The notes beneath the pieces were generated by a model. That model ran no database searches. It saw nothing but the letters and a program-made list of their open reading frames with translations, and was not told the DNA's origin. Positions 36,001 to 46,008 of a DNA stretch of 64,000 nt are shown here, piece by piece. The position numbers and the translations under genes are program-made. This DNA comes from Catenaria anguillulae PL171 (taxonomy: Eukaryota > Blastocladiomycota > Blastocladiomycetes > Blastocladiales > Catenariaceae). The DNA is taken from contig MCFL01000083.1 of assembly GCA_002102555.1 (NCBI GenBank), forward strand, positions 1 through 64,000, written 5' to 3'. Each line of letters starts with the position of its first letter. The first letter of the stretch is position 1.

Positions 36001-36008
36001 CGCCACCC
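33003..36008 (+). pseudogene. Ndc10/Crypton-like tyrosine recombinase gene, decayed
   Basis: Exon-like blocks on the plus strand: an acidic Asp/Gly-rich N-terminus (33020-33350), a helical block at 33480-33780, then REQAAKDPSIENGPPYTIHVR near 33915. Next come KLHLLYGIQCLALEAKWKMN (ending 34557 at a GTATGT donor), a continuing exon from about 34643, and YQQVYQKVDFFCPKVGHHGR near 35140. GWSNSVMETIYGHN and VLRGAAGITPHEAY follow. The K..HHGR...GW...Y arrangement matches the catalytic Lys, HxxR and Tyr of tyrosine recombinases in the Ndc10/Crypton family. Damage: in-frame TGA at about 33350 and TAA at 33479, and a shift after HEAY near 35350. The end is cut by LINE C at about 36011. Whether it was a Crypton or a host gene is open. 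Confidence 0.55.
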
Positions 36009-36010
36009 AG

Positions 36011-36712
36011 TCGATGCCATCTTTTTTGCTTGGTCAAGAGAAGTGCTCCAGCGACTGGTGGACCTGGTGGATGAGTTCAACCAGCTGGCCCGCGTAAATG
36101 CCAACGCAGAAAAAAGCTTTGTTCTCACGTTCGATGCCAGCGACCGTGGCCACGGCATAGTAAACTCGCAAGGGGTTGCGGTGCCAAGGGCAGGGCCCAA
36201 TGACGTCAAGCGGTATCTCGGTGTGTTCATGGATGGCACAGGGCCAAGACGTGCAACAGAAGAGGCAGTGGAAAGAGCAGTCGTCGACTCGCTGCGAGTG
36301 TTGCGAACAAAGCGTGTTCCTGCTCGCATTGTGGTGTACATGATCAACTCTGTCATCATTCCCTCAGCAGTGTACCGCGTTTGGGTTTGTCTTGTGCACA
36401 TCGTGTCCTGGACGCCAAGCCCCGTTCAGCAGTTGGCGACGCAGCATCCAACACGCCGGTTCCCGTCTTTTACGATCACGCCACCTACGGGCTCCACTCG
36501 ATCAAGACCGCCGTTGTCGCGTCCCGTGTGCCGTACCTTCGCTTTTGCCTTTCACAACCGACCACGAGTGAAAGGTTCCAAGTTGCTCTGGCCATCACGA
36601 GCCAAGCCCAGTGCGTGGTCAAGTGGTGGACCAATCCGCTCTCATGTCCACTGTCACAAGTGATCAGCGGTGGCCAGTTGCCGGCGTCCCCTTTGCTGCA
36701 TCATCTCGAGCG
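36011..36712 (+). pseudogene. LINE C, ORF2 fragment truncated at both ends
   Basis: Starts inside the reverse transcriptase catalytic box (IDAIFFAW, aligning with YIDDAIFFA of LINE A) and continues through DLVDEFNQLARVNANAEKSF, KRYLGVFMDGTGPRRATEE and KRVPARIVVYMINSVIIPS. One frameshift near 36385 moves it to the frame with VLDAKPR and YGLHSIKTAVVASRVPYL. Homology ends near PASPLLHH. No poly(A) tail or target duplication is seen. It joins abruptly to the tail of the recombinase gene, so it inserted there or marks a rearrangement. Confidence 0.85.
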
Positions 36713-36921
36713 CCAAGTGTTGGTAATGTCTCAGGCAATGCATGTAGTCGTCTATATATAAAAAATGAAAAAGCTGACAGGATAGGGGCTCAAGTACACC
36801 CTAGCTACTTTGTTTCACGAAAGGGAGGGAATCACACTGTGGCACTTCCAGAAAAGTGTCCGGACAATTGTGGTAGGGATAGTTCAAATCATGACAATCG
36901 CGTTGGCTACTGTAGAACCAA

Positions 36922-36993
36922 GGTCCTGTAGCGTAGTGGTAGCGCGTGGCTCTCCTAAGGCTAAGGTCGAGGGTTCGAATCCCTCCAGGATCG
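36922..36993 (+). tRNA. tRNA-Arg (anticodon CCT)
   Basis: A complete cloverleaf of 72 bases without intron. Acceptor GGTCCTG pairs with CAGGATC; D arm TAGCGTAGTGGTAGCGC; anticodon loop CTCCTAA with CCT at the centre; T arm GAGGG-TTCGAAT-CCCTC; discriminator G. The internal A and B boxes are intact, and a pol III terminator (ATTTTTC) follows at about 37003. It decodes AGG arginine codons. Confidence 0.93.
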
Positions 36994-37322
36994 TGTTTGA
37001 GCATTTTTCTTTTCGCCTGTCTCGTGACACTCTCGTCGCGTCGAGATGGTTCAGCCAAAAAAGAGTGTGAACGAACGGCCCATTGTTATATGGATCGGTA
37101 GATCGAACACTGCCGCATAAGTATTCAGGTGCTGGCCCACAGACTCAACTCAACCACGCTCTTTTGATTCACACGCAAATTAATAAGAATCGGTGCTTCC
37201 CTCTCTTGAAATAGAACGACACTCCTGTTGCCAGAGGAACAACCAGTGCTTTCTTGCATCCAATCTGTACCAATACTCAACGATAGAACCAATCTTTTCA
37301 CGATACCACGTCTGTTTTCGCC

Positions 37323-39551
37323 ATGGCCATCGTCAATATCCTCATCTTGGACGATGTTGGAACGCCGTCCGTTTGCCGTGCGCAGCCAACATACTCAACG
37401 TTCGCCTCGCCAACCGAAGCAAATCTCTTCATCATCACATCGATTGGTGGTCTCTGCCCTGCAGACAAGGCCCGCGCAACCGCATCGTGCGAATTGGCAC
37501 AGCCAACAACGGATGGGTCGCTCGAGCTGATTGCCCTTGCATGGCATCGCGAGTACACCATTCATCATGTCTACACCCCGCAGGAAGATTTGTTAATTCG
37601 TGCGGCTGGCATTCGCAAGTTGCTCGGAATTCGCAGTGGCATGTCAGTCGAGACCGCGGTACAGTTCCACTTGGCTTTTTCCCACGCGAAAGGACGTCCG
37701 ACAAACAATCACATGTGCTGGACTGTGTTCTAACGGGCATCTGTTCTGGGTGTCTTTCATCACCAGGTTGCATTCCGGGACAAAGCACTCATGAAACAAA
37801 TTGCCGTCAACAATGGAATTCCGACAACTGCATTTCAAAGATTGCAATCGCCCAGCGACTTGCTCTCGCTTGTGTCACACGTCGGTCTCCCTGTCATTGT
37901 GAAGCCAACGCTTGGTTCTGCTTCTGCGGGTATTCGCGTCCTGCGTACTCAAGCCGACGTTGGACAATACCTTCGTTCCGAATTCTTTCGTGGCCGCGTT
38001 TCCGATGAGAGTGGTCAATTCGACGTCCCAGCGGATATTGTCGCCGAAGCATTTCTACCACCTGACGTCCCCATGTACCACGTCAACGGTCTCATTGAGA
38101 ACGGCAAAGTTGTCGGCCTCTGGGCATTTGGTTATATTTCCACAAACCTCGCTTTCACGCAAGGCAAGCCGTATGGAAACAAGGCAATTCTTCCCAGAGA
38201 CGATCCCGTCCTGTACAAAGAGCTCGTCTCAACCACGGAGCGAGTGCTCGACGCTTTCCAAAAGGAACTTGGCGGGGTGCCGCTGAATACTGCGTTCCAT
38301 TGCGAGCTGTTCCGTGTTGACACCAACTCCGTCGACAACGCAGAGGCTCGGATCATCCATTGTCCCCAAGGAACGCAAAAAAATCCGGTGCTGGTACTTT
38401 GTGAGGTGGCGAGCCGGAGGCCAGGCGGTAGTATCACAAGTCTCATGGATGCGATGCAGAGTAACAACTCATTGCCGTTTGCTCACGTCGAGTTTCGAAG
38501 CTTTATTGGCTTGCCACACCCAAAGATTCAACTTGCCCCAAACGTGTGCGCTGCCGACCTGCTCATCCCGCACAAGCCCATGTCGATCATGTTGTCAATG
38601 CCGAATCCTGCAGCATTTCCGTTTTCAGACACAATCAAGTACATTCCCTCGCGATGCTATCCATCCGGTCGTGCCTATCGCGGGTACTGCGTTGGTCTTC
38701 TCAACACCGTTGCTCGTTTCCGTGTCGTCGGCACCATGTCGTTGAGCGCAATGGAGACACAGTTGCAGCTTGCCCATGAATGGTTCCAGCGCAACGTGGC
38801 ATACATGCCCACTCTGCCTTCGCAGAAAGATCACGCTCGCTCATCGCAGTCGGTGGATCTAGTCTCAACCCGCAAACGGGTCGCGTATCGTCTGGCCAAG
38901 ATTGCCATTCGCAAGATTGATGCCAAATTGGCAGTCGCTCGAACGACACCAGCTCCTGGACACAAAAGCAGCGCCCGATTGTTGGCCAAGGTCCACCAGC
39001 GTGCAACAACGCGCCGGAACGCAGCCATGTCTATTGTGAAATACACGCGTCCTCGCGGCGCCGCTGCCCTTGGCGCTCGCGTCGCGCGCGCGTCCGCTGC
39101 CGCGGACACGGTCAACCGTCGCAACGGCAATACTCGACTTGTTCAGAGATTGACACCAGCGTTTCAGTCATGCACACATGTCGTTGTCGCACTCCGTACC
39201 CCAGGTATTGGCCTTGTCCGCCGTATCTGCCGAAAGGTTGCTCAAGAGCACGGCCATTCTAGTCAAACAACGGCCAAACTTTCCGAAGTGCATTTGCTCG
39301 AGTCGGCGGAACGTGTCCACGCGCGCCAACATTCGAAGGCCGCTTTGGTCCGCATTACGAAGCCGCAGAACCGCCCGTTGACGGTGGGAACGGCCTTGCT
39401 GAACAAAGTCAAGCGCATTGCTGGGAACGCTGGTGGGGCCGGCGAATGGTGGATGGACGGTAAGCGCCCTGTGCTTGTTTCATCAACAAATAAGGCTGTC
39501 GGGTCCAAGCAGGTCAGCAGGGCCGTTTCTCGCGGCGGCGCTGCCATGTAG
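37323..39551 (+). CDS. ATP-grasp ligase (D-Ala-D-Ala ligase / carnosine-synthase-like) with basic C-terminal tail
   Basis: Two exons, 37323-37658 and 37767-39551, joined by a 108-base intron (GTACAG..CCAG); 706 residues. ATP-grasp enzymes join a carboxylate to an amine using ATP. Residues about 113-340 hold the fold: FRDKALMKQIA, the phosphate-binding loop KPTLGSASAGIRVL, HVNGLIENGKVVG, and the metal-binding region HCELFRVD...LCEVASRRPGGSI. The N-terminal 110 residues look like the partner domain of carnosine-synthase-type enzymes. From about residue 470 the protein becomes an unusual Arg/Lys/Ala-rich extension of some 230 residues with no recognised domain. The substrate is unknown; an amino-acid or dipeptide ligase is the likeliest class. 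The start is the first ATG in frame with the fold. Confidence 0.82.
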
Positions 39552-40078
39552 CGAAACAGATAAGACTTATCGTGTGGAAATTCAATGGGTCATGGTGGGT
39601 GTCGTCACCACTCGTCACCCGTGTCGAACTTTGTATGGGTGTGGTTTTCCATGTATTGTAAACGTGCAATGGTTTATGGTTGCCGCGTTCTGTTGTTACT
39701 TCAAATCGTCTACCAATCTCTTTTCTTTTCATTCCTGAATGCTTCTGTTTCGTTTCGCTCGTTATCGCTGTCCCTCATTTGCACATAAATCAACACACAT
39801 TTGCCGGCTGTTCTTGATTGACGACGGTTCATGACTTGTTTGTGCATAGTCTCAGACGGGGGTGATGGAGAAATCAAGCGCAGGAAATCAATGGAGCGTG
39901 CCAGAAAACTGTGACAAACACTGTGACAAGAGAATGCGCACAACAGAAAACAAAATGAGGATGCATCATCACCTGACGACAAAACATGAGCGGACAACCT
40001 AAACCAGACAAGAAGGGAGAGATAAATACAATCACGGAACGAATTACATAACCATGATGAAATGAGGACAAGGGATGT
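39552..40078. other. intergenic region between convergent genes
   Basis: 527 bases between the stop of the ATP-grasp gene and the stop of the PP4 gene; it must hold both 3' UTRs. No further gene, repeat or RNA is seen. Confidence 0.6.
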
Positions 40079-41207
40079 CTATAAAAAGTAGTCGGGGGCA
40101 GCCTTCTTTGCAGGCATCCCGCGGGTATCCTGCGCTGCCGCTTCAAAGATGCGATACGAACGCTCAAGCTTTTCGTCGAGTTCGAGGATGGCGGCAACGT
40201 TACCGCACCGATAACAGTACTAGTGTCGAAAAGTGAAGATGAATGAGGAAGAGAGTGAGTATGTGGGGGGGGGGACAAATGACAAAAGAAAAAAAAAGTA
40301 GAGACAATCACGTACATTTGGGGCCGACCACACGGTGACAATTTGATCCTTGAACATGGACTTGTAGCCCTCCATCACCAGCTGATGAGCGCGAGCGATA
40401 AAGGTCAAGTTATTGGTATGGATGAATGAGGCAACAACATCTCCTCCGAACAAGTAGCCGGCACCGCGTGGGCTCACACCCCAGCCATCAATGTCTTCAG
40501 GATCGGACCATAGCAAGTCACACATGGCTCCGTCGTGTGGGACCTCTTGCTTACGGTCAATAGTGCGAATCTGATCCAAAGTGGTCAATGCCGGTGACAG
40601 GCCGCCATGTACGCACAAGACACGATCGTCGACAAGGGCAGCCAGCGCGAGGTAATCAAAGATTTCACAGCAATAACGCCACACGTTGACACTGCCAAAC
40701 TTGCGCAAGCATTCGTCGTAAAAGCCATAGACTTGGGTGATTTGGCGCGATTCGTGGTTGCCGCGAATGAGCGTGATGCGGTCCGGGTAGCGAACCTTGA
40801 GCGCGAGCAATAGCAAAAAGGTTTCCACAGAATAAAAGCCGCGGTCGACAAAGTCACCCATAAAGAGGTAGTTTGTGTCGGGGCAGTTGCCGCCGACAGC
40901 AAAGAGCTCCTTGAGATCGTAAAACTGCCCGTGGATGTCGCCACAAATGGTGACAGGTGCATCCACTCGCTGGACATTGGATTCCTCAATGAGGATCTCG
41001 CGGGCCTTGGCGCAGAGATTGCGAACCTCGGCCTCGGTAATGAGCTCGCAGTTGCGGAGCTGTTCAATCTGACTGCAGGAGGCAAAGCAGGGGCCAGGTA
41101 TCATAGGCAATGCAGATCGATGGCGTGTGAGAAGACCTGTGGTTTGGGAAGGGAAAGGAGGAAGGGAAGAAAAAAAAAAACACCCACCGATCAAGGTCTG
41201 ATTGCAT
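40079..41207 (-). CDS. PPP4C: serine/threonine protein phosphatase 4 catalytic subunit
   Basis: Three exons: 41207-41188, 41072-40316 and 40219-40079, giving 305 residues, against about 307 in animals. Metallophosphatase signatures are complete: [50 protein letters not shown]. The C-terminus ends DYFL, the methylated tail of the PP2A/PP4/PP6 group, and the sequence is far closer to PP4 ([39 protein letters not shown]) than to PP2A. PP4 dephosphorylates DNA-damage and centrosome proteins. The start is set by a 20-base first exon, ATGCAATCAGACCTTGATCG, whose translation MQSDLDR reads straight into [11 protein letters not shown], as in known PP4 proteins. Confidence 0.96.
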
Positions 41208-41704
41208 TTGGGCAGTGGGTGGTGGATGGATTTGATGGAAGCCTGGGTGGAGCTTGGCCGAGATGATTGACGAAATGGGGCCAGGAGGGCGAAGAGAAAA
41301 GCAGGCGAGGATCGACGGGGCAGACTGATGTGCCTGGTGCTTTGATGGGGTTGAGTGGTGATTTGATGGGCGGCAGCGGCAGCGAGGACCGGCTCAGATG
41401 GCAAGTAGGGACGGGCGGGGCGAGACAGTGGAGCGGTGGGTTGTCGGTAAGGGTATTGCCTTGAGTTTCAAGATTCGGCAGCGATACTTGATCCATGGCT
41501 TCATCGGTTAATCAATATGTATAGTACACATTCAAAGCTGAGCGTTTATTTTGAACATCTGTCCTCCAAACATCTGATCCATGCATGACTCGATGCCAGC
41601 ATGCACAAGACAAGAAGGATCATAAATATTTATCAACCAACACTGAAAGGTGCCAATGCCAATGCCAATGCCAGTGCCCGTCTCATCCCCCATCCGAACC
41701 TGCA
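41208..41704. other. divergent intergenic/promoter region
   Basis: About 500 bases between the minus-strand PP4 start and a plus-strand gene. It holds both promoters. A short CAATGC tandem run lies at about 41655-41680. No defined element is recognised. Confidence 0.5.
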
Positions 41705-42172
41705 ATGGCTACCGCAATGGCTACCGCGGGGCCAGCTGCTCCTGTCCGCAACTCGACTGACAAGGTATTCAACACGTCGGCCTTGGCCAACGATGCGGCC
41801 GTGCTCGCGTCTGCCCTCCAGCGCTCCTCAACGGCGCTTTCCAGTCTCGCCATCTCCGTCTCGGACTCGCTGGCCGAGGCCGCTAACGTTTCCCACACGG
41901 CGTCGACCTTGGTTCATCTTGGCTCACGCTCCGTGGCCTCCCAAGTCGCTTCGCCGTCCGGGCCCGTATCGCAAGCGGCGGACCTGGTTGCCCGCGCGGA
42001 CGAGCTCGCGGCGCTCTTGGCCGACAAGATCATTTCGCTCCACGAAGATGTGCGCGCCATCCACTTGGCCTTGGATCTGCTCGAGTCTCGTGTCTCGCAA
42101 TTGTCTTTGGCGGTCGTCCCGGGACAAGTTCAGTCACAGTCACCGTCTCCGCCAACAGTGATACCAAAGTGA
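41705..42172 (+). CDS. small helical protein of unknown function
   Basis: Single exon of 155 residues in GC-rich, Ala/Ser/Leu-rich sequence. The middle (about 20-140) is predicted helical with heptad-like spacing (VFNTSALANDAAVLASALQ, LVARADELAALLADKIISL, VRAIHLALDLLESRVSQLSL). The C-terminus is a Gln/Ser/Pro tail. Size and helical character recall small subunits of coiled-coil complexes such as BLOC-1/BORC, but no diagnostic motif is seen, so the function is left open. Translation could begin at 41585 in the same frame, adding a Cys/Gln repeat. ATG 41705 is preferred because the upstream part is low-complexity repeat. Confidence 0.55.
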   Translation: MATAMATAGPAAPVRNSTDKVFNTSALANDAAVLASALQRSSTALSSLAISVSDSLAEAANVSHTASTLVHLGSRSVASQVASPSGPVSQAADLVARADELAALLADKIISLHEDVRAIHLALDLLESRVSQLSLAVVPGQVQSQSPSPPTVIPK

Positions 42173-42189
42173 TGCTGATGCATATCATT

Positions 42190-42350
42190 GATGCCTTGCA
42201 TGCACATATTCATGGTTGAATGAATGCATACATGCACATATTCATGGTTGAATGAATGCATGAGTGAATGAACGAATGAATGAATAAATGAATGAATGAG
42301 TGGTCCAGCCAAGTCGAGTCGAGTCGAGTCGAGTTGAGTCGAGTCAAGTC
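42190..42350. repeat. microsatellites (GAAT)n and (GAGTC)n
   Basis: 42190-42300 is imperfect ATGAATGA repeats including a duplicated CATGCACATATTCATGGTTG block. 42312-42350 is about seven units of GAGTC. They lie between two host genes. Confidence 0.9.
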
Positions 42351-42605
42351 GCGTTGGGGCGGTGGCGCCGTGTCGCCGTTGATCGCGAGCAATGTACGAA
42401 TCAATAATCATCAAGGGTGTTTCAAAAGACTCTATGTATGAAAACAAAAGTACCTGCTGCACTCGGCATCCCACCACGTCGACTCATTCAATCCGCGCCA
42501 TCCACTTGAATCGGACCCGCCCCGCCCCCGACCCAACGTCTCCCTGCATCTCTTGCTCATCGTCGGCTTCACTGGCACTTGGTCCGAGCTTGAGTAACTA
42601 CCGAC

Positions 42606-45082
42606 ATGGCGTCGCCTGCCTCCAATGCTCCCTCGCATGCAAAGCAGGCAAAGCACCTGTACCAGTCGCAGCTGTCGCGCCTCAACGACAAGGCCTCGCA
42701 GGACGCCACTCTGCTCGATCACACTGCTCAGTTCATCAAAAAGCGCCTCGATATTGAGCGCGAAGCCGCCGACAAGCTCGCTTCACTCACCAAGCACTAT
42801 GCCAAAGTCGCTGCTGCAGCCGCTGCTGCTGCTTCGCCACCATCATCGTCCTCCAAATCACCCGCGGCCACCTCTTCCAGTCAGAGCGACGTGGACGCCA
42901 CACCCGGTGCTTCACCACCCACCAGAGAACTTTCTCCGCCACCAACTGCGCTTGCATCTTCCGCTGAGAAGCCAACCCTTAGGGTCTTCAATACCCTCCT
43001 CGCTCAAACAGAAGCTCGTGTCAAGTCAACCCTTGCTCTCTGTGAATCCTTGACCGCCACCGCCGTGGACCCTTCCCGTGCGTTTGTTCGAGACAAGCAA
43101 ATTGCCACGTCGAAATGCGTCGACGCTTGGCGTGCGACACAAGACAATGTCGTATCTACCCTTCTCTCGCTCTCGGAAAAGCGCAAAGAGTATGACGAGG
43201 CTGCCAAAGAAGCCGCCCATGCAACAAAGAAGCATGCCGACCTTTCTGCAGGTAAATCATCCGTCCTTTCCTCTGTCAAAGCGGCCTTCTCTTCAGCAAC
43301 CGACCAGGAGCGTGTCGCGAAAGCTGCAACCAAAATGACAGCAGCCAACCGCCGCTTAACCGAAACCCGCAACGCGTACCTGCTCGCTCTTACCGCATCC
43401 AACGCTGCCCAAACTGCCTACTGGGAAAAGGAGCTTCCCGATTTCATGGACAGGCTCGACGGCGAGTTCCATCCAACCTTTGCCAAAACCCTCTCAGATT
43501 GCACCAAGTCAGAGGCCGAACACTGGGCCGCTATCCGTTCTGGGTTGGTTGAGATCACCGAGGCAAGCCGCTCCATTGATCGCGACCAAGAACAGGCAGC
43601 GTTCCTTCACGTGCATGGCAAAGTGTTTCCTGGTCCAAGCGTCTTTTCACACGACCCTGCCCTTGGCGATACAGCGGGAACGAGTAGCTCGCGGCTCGTT
43701 GTACCCGATGACCAGGGTCGCATCGTGCTGTCCAACGCGTTGCACGAGCTCAAGACGCGCAGGCAGCAGGTCGCCAAGGAGTATGAAAAGTCACTCAAGG
43801 AAGTCGCGGGATTGGAGCAAATGGCCAAAGTGTACAGCAAGACCCCCGAGTTTGGAAATGCGGCCAATCCCATGGATGTACGCCTCAGGGTTTCACAACG
43901 TGTCCCCTCGCTCCGCAAGTTTCAACTGACGCTTTGCCGATTATGTTTCAAAAGACCAAGCTTTCGTTAGAGCTACAGTCCATTGCTCTCTCTGTTCAAC
44001 TCAAAGCCATCGAGTCCCAAATCCAGCTCCTCGAAGACAGCGGCATTTCCGTCATGTCCGCCGTTATCAGCGTCGACATTTCATCTGCCCAAGGTGGTGC
44101 AGCCGCAGCTGCCCGTATGTCCACGGTTGATCTACGCCCAGAGCCCGAACCCTCGGCCGTAACTGCCGCCGAAACTGCACCTGGTGGCGCGGATGGTGAT
44201 GGGATGGGTAAGGCCAGGGTGCTGTTTTCGTACGACGCGCAAGAGCCGAGCGAGTTGTCCATTCGCGAGGGCCAGGTCTTGACGGTGTTGGAAGCAGATC
44301 AGGGTGGGTGGACAAAGGTGCGAACAAGTTTCGACACGTTTCACTTCTCGAAGCGCGTCTGACCATGAGCCTGTTTCTCCTTCCAGTCTGCTCTCGATGG
44401 CGTCATTGGCTTTGTCCCAAGTGGGTACATTGTGACCCTTTCGTCACCGCCATCCTCTCGACCGCCAACGCTTCCTCGACCAGCCGCACAAACTTCTGCA
44501 ACATCCAGCCGGACCAATCTGAACAGCAACAACGTCGCCGTCAATGCCCTCTTTGATTACACTCCGCAAGCCGCCGGTGAATTGGGATTCCAGGCAGGCG
44601 ACATGATTTACGTGCTCGACACGAGGACCGCGCCTGGCGCCACGACCAGTGAATGGTGGGACGGCCAAAACGCAAGAACGGGTGACTCTGGCTTGTTCCC
44701 TTACATGTTCACCGAAGGCTGGGAAAACGCGCTCACCAAATCTTCTGCGGGACGCGCCACAACGGCTGCGCGCGCAACGCCACCCCCTCCTGCTGCGCGC
44801 TCTCGCTCTCGCCGTGGGTCCGTCGTCAGTACAAACTCGCGTGTATCGCGGTCCATTACACCTGCGCCGCCGCTTCCCACTGGCGGTCCCGCCGGCACTG
44901 GCGAGCGTGTCACGGCACTATTCGAGTACGTGGCGTCATGCGCGGGTGAATTGACGTTGAACGTTGGCGACGTGATTGCAGTGACAAACAAGCAGACGGG
45001 AAGCGATGCGTGGTGGGAGGGGAGGAATGAGCGCACGGGTGAGATTGGGCAGTTTCCACGAGATTACACGGCTGCTGTGTAA
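42606..45082 (+). CDS. F-BAR protein with three SH3 domains (Bzz1/syndapin-like)
   Basis: Exons 42606-43877, 43955-44317 and 44387-45082; 776 residues. The FCH/F-BAR region spans about 15-430 (YQSQLSRLNDKASQDATLLDH, IKKRLDIEREAADKLASLTKHY). It is interrupted after the first helix by an Ala/Ser/Pro-rich insert of some 50 residues. Three SH3 domains follow: ARVLFSYDAQEPSELSI (crossing the second intron), VNALFDYTPQAAGELGF and VTALFEYVASCAGELTL. Each ends in a G-x-x-P-x-x-Y-like strand (GFVPSGYI, GLFPYMF, GQFPRDY). F-BAR/SH3 proteins bend membrane and recruit WASP/Arp2/3 at endocytic sites. Yeast Bzz1 has two SH3 domains, so three is unusual. Intron 1 has an AAAG acceptor, preceded by a good branch site, CTGAC. 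Confidence 0.88.
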
Positions 45083-45460
45083 GTGAAGACCTTTTGATTT
45101 TTCCTTTCTCGAGTCGGTTGTTCTTGTGTTTCCAGACGTTTGCTTTTGTACTCTATTTCAGGCATCTCAATCATGCAGCTCTTTTTTGGGCCTGCTTGCA
45201 AGCAAGGAGACATCTTGGGAGATCTCTGACTCAGTGGGCTCGGAGACATGCTCAGCCAAACTCAAGGTTGTCCCATGATATGTATGACAATCACTGCACG
45301 TGTGTATCCATAGACTATTTCCAATGAATGCTCCAAGCAATTCCCCACCGTCAATGTTGCTCAACACTGACCGCCCCGCCGCCAAGCAGGACACGCCCAA
45401 CTGGGCCCCATGGTGAATTCACGGGAGTATTCATACCGATGCAGGAAGGTATATGAACAT
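45083..45460. other. intergenic region downstream of the F-BAR gene
   Basis: 3' flank of the F-BAR gene. No gene is supported. Confidence 0.5.
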
Positions 45461-45530
45461 GGACAGGAGTGGGAGTCGAACCCACTGCAGAGTAGCAAAG
45501 ATGCACCTGCGCTACCAGATAGCCCTGCCC
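45461..45530 (-). tRNA. tRNA-like sequence, probably a pseudogene or SINE head
   Basis: On the minus strand, GGGCAGG can pair with CCTGTCC. A clean T arm and B box (GTGGG-TTCGACT-CCCAC) are present and an A-box-like stretch (CTGGTAGCGC) precedes. The anticodon arm does not fold properly: no five-pair stem encloses a seven-base loop. The length is short (about 70). It is therefore not called as functional; it could be a decayed tRNA or a separate tRNA-derived element. Confidence 0.4.
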
Positions 45531-45789
45531 AGGTGCCTCGGCATACATCCACCCGCAAGGAACTTGAGCGCGGTGGTGGATGCATGCCCGCAGGCGGACC
45601 GGAAAACCGAAAACGTACATCTATGTGGGTCTATATCAAACACAATGGGGGGGGGGGCGAATGCCGTCAGATGCAAACATGGACGAGTCAAGCATACCAT
45701 ATCCACAAGATCCAAAAAAAGGCGGCCGGGGGTAATATCTGCGGAAGAAACACGATTGCGAAACGCGAAGACGACCGAATGATAGAAGA

Positions 45790-46008
45790 TGTTGAGTCGG
45801 TGTAGTGGGGCTGTGCAATACTATCAGAACCGACATGTATATATACTGAAGGCCATGTGTCAACCAGGAGCTAACACGGGGCCGGGGACACAGACGCACA
45901 CACATGCAAATCGGTGAGGACAGAATTAGACCAGAGGCGAGTGCATGCACATTCACATGAGCTCGTGTGATGACGTCGCCTCCACGCCCCTTGGGTGCGG
46001 ACACAACA
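45790..46008 (-). repeat. 3' LTR of gypsy B
   Basis: 219 bp, TG..CA ends, directly after the polypurine tract in element sense. It has a TATATATAC promoter-like run near 45838. Its first 41 bases (element sense) are repeated at 58157-58197, where the same GAAGA target sequence follows. Confidence 0.8.
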
